A stretch of DNA of 64,000 nucleotides, from contig NZ_AP024485.1 of the NCBI RefSeq assembly GCF_020886695.1, positions 3,043,001 through 3,107,000 on the forward strand, written 5' to 3'. The position numbers and the translations under genes were made by a program. This DNA comes from Pseudodesulfovibrio sediminis. Lineage in GTDB: Bacteria; Desulfobacterota; Desulfovibrionia; Desulfovibrionales; Desulfovibrionaceae. Position 1 is the stretch's first letter. Each line of letters starts with the position of its first letter. This document shows, one piece after another, positions 63,841-64,000 of the stretch. Below the pieces are notes generated by a model. It did not search any database. It was not told the DNA's origin and saw only the letters and a program-made list of their open reading frames with translations.

Positions 63841-64000
63841 ATGGCACAAGAAACCGTCTCTACTGAGCGGGAGATTCACGTTGCTCCCGAGACTCTTGAT
63901 GCAGCCAAGGCGCTGCTTACCAGGCGTTTCAAATATATTCACAAACCAGATGACTCCATAAAACAGCTGGCTCGGCTCGGTGCCGATCGGGTTGCCGTTG
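63841..64000 (+). CDS. unidentified gene, 5' part only
   Basis: Open from ATG 63841 to the window edge (53 codons), starting MAQETVSTEREIHVAPETLD and continuing LLTRRFKYIHKPDDS. A TAGGAA ribosome site lies 8 nt upstream. The N-terminal part is acidic then basic. I do not recognise a family from this fragment, and the rest of the gene lies outside. Confidence 0.5.
   Translation, partial: MAQETVSTEREIHVAPETLDAAKALLTRRFKYIHKPDDSIKQLARLGADRVAV

Overview
The window is a gene-dense chromosome segment, by eye of moderate-to-high GC, from a Gram-negative anaerobe. Gene content points to the Desulfovibrionaceae (Desulfovibrio or Pseudodesulfovibrio type). The pointers are the comEB-ribD-ribE and ribBA-ribH-nusB-leuS blocks, a cobD-cobQ fusion plus cobT, HesB/IscA-like and FmdB-like genes with in-frame UGA codons, pyrR next to a shikimate-kinase-like gene, lptE (so an outer membrane), and many two-component, GGDEF and Cache-domain sensors. 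No rRNA, tRNA, CRISPR array, phage or transposase gene was seen. Genus is an inference; no search could be run.

Layout. 0-15.4 kb: a hybrid histidine kinase; a gene-free stretch of mosaic repeats; an ABC exporter with a very large insert inside its ATPase domain; a Cache/HAMP/PP2C/HATPase protein with a STAS partner; a Zn-phospholipase-C-like protein and a small lipoprotein; the cobD-cobQ fusion; a Cache-GGDEF diguanylate cyclase. 15.9-25.1 kb: a co-oriented amino-acid-type (Liv) ABC importer with a CBS/ACT sensor and two acyl-CoA ligases. 25.2-28.9 kb: an exported isochorismatase-like protein that appears to lack its catalytic Cys and Lys, then four tandem HesB/IscA-like genes with matching terminators and a 197-bp tandem repeat. 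The fourth HesB gene has an in-frame UGA exactly where its paralogues have the conserved cysteine.

29-39 kb: pyrR, a shikimate-kinase-like gene and a Cys-cluster gene; small exported or unknown proteins; a methyltransferase; a WcbI-like protein; cobT; a hemC group; two tandem TPR paralogues. 39-55 kb: lptE-holA-radC-acyP-lon (minus), a short plus-strand group, ribBA-ribH-nusB-leuS (plus), then ribE-ribD-comEB (minus). This order looks like one ancestral co-directional block broken by an inversion, with a dispersed repeat at one breakpoint. 55-60.5 kb: a second UGA-containing gene (FmdB-like, followed by a hairpin with a GGUC loop), diverging from a sigma-54-type promoter with two perfect palindromic upstream sites that should drive a ZraP/CpxP-like protein, a DUF4405-like membrane protein and a ZraS/ZraR-like pair. 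60.5-64 kb: a second WcbI-like protein, an MBL-fold hydrolase, an outer-membrane porin and a gene cut by the window edge.

The most notable content is the two predicted selenoproteins. Both are truncated if UGA is read as stop. Both have a hairpin with G in its first two loop bases at the distance from UGA expected of bacterial SECIS elements. One sits inside an expanded HesB array, the other next to an envelope-stress-type sigma-54 regulon.
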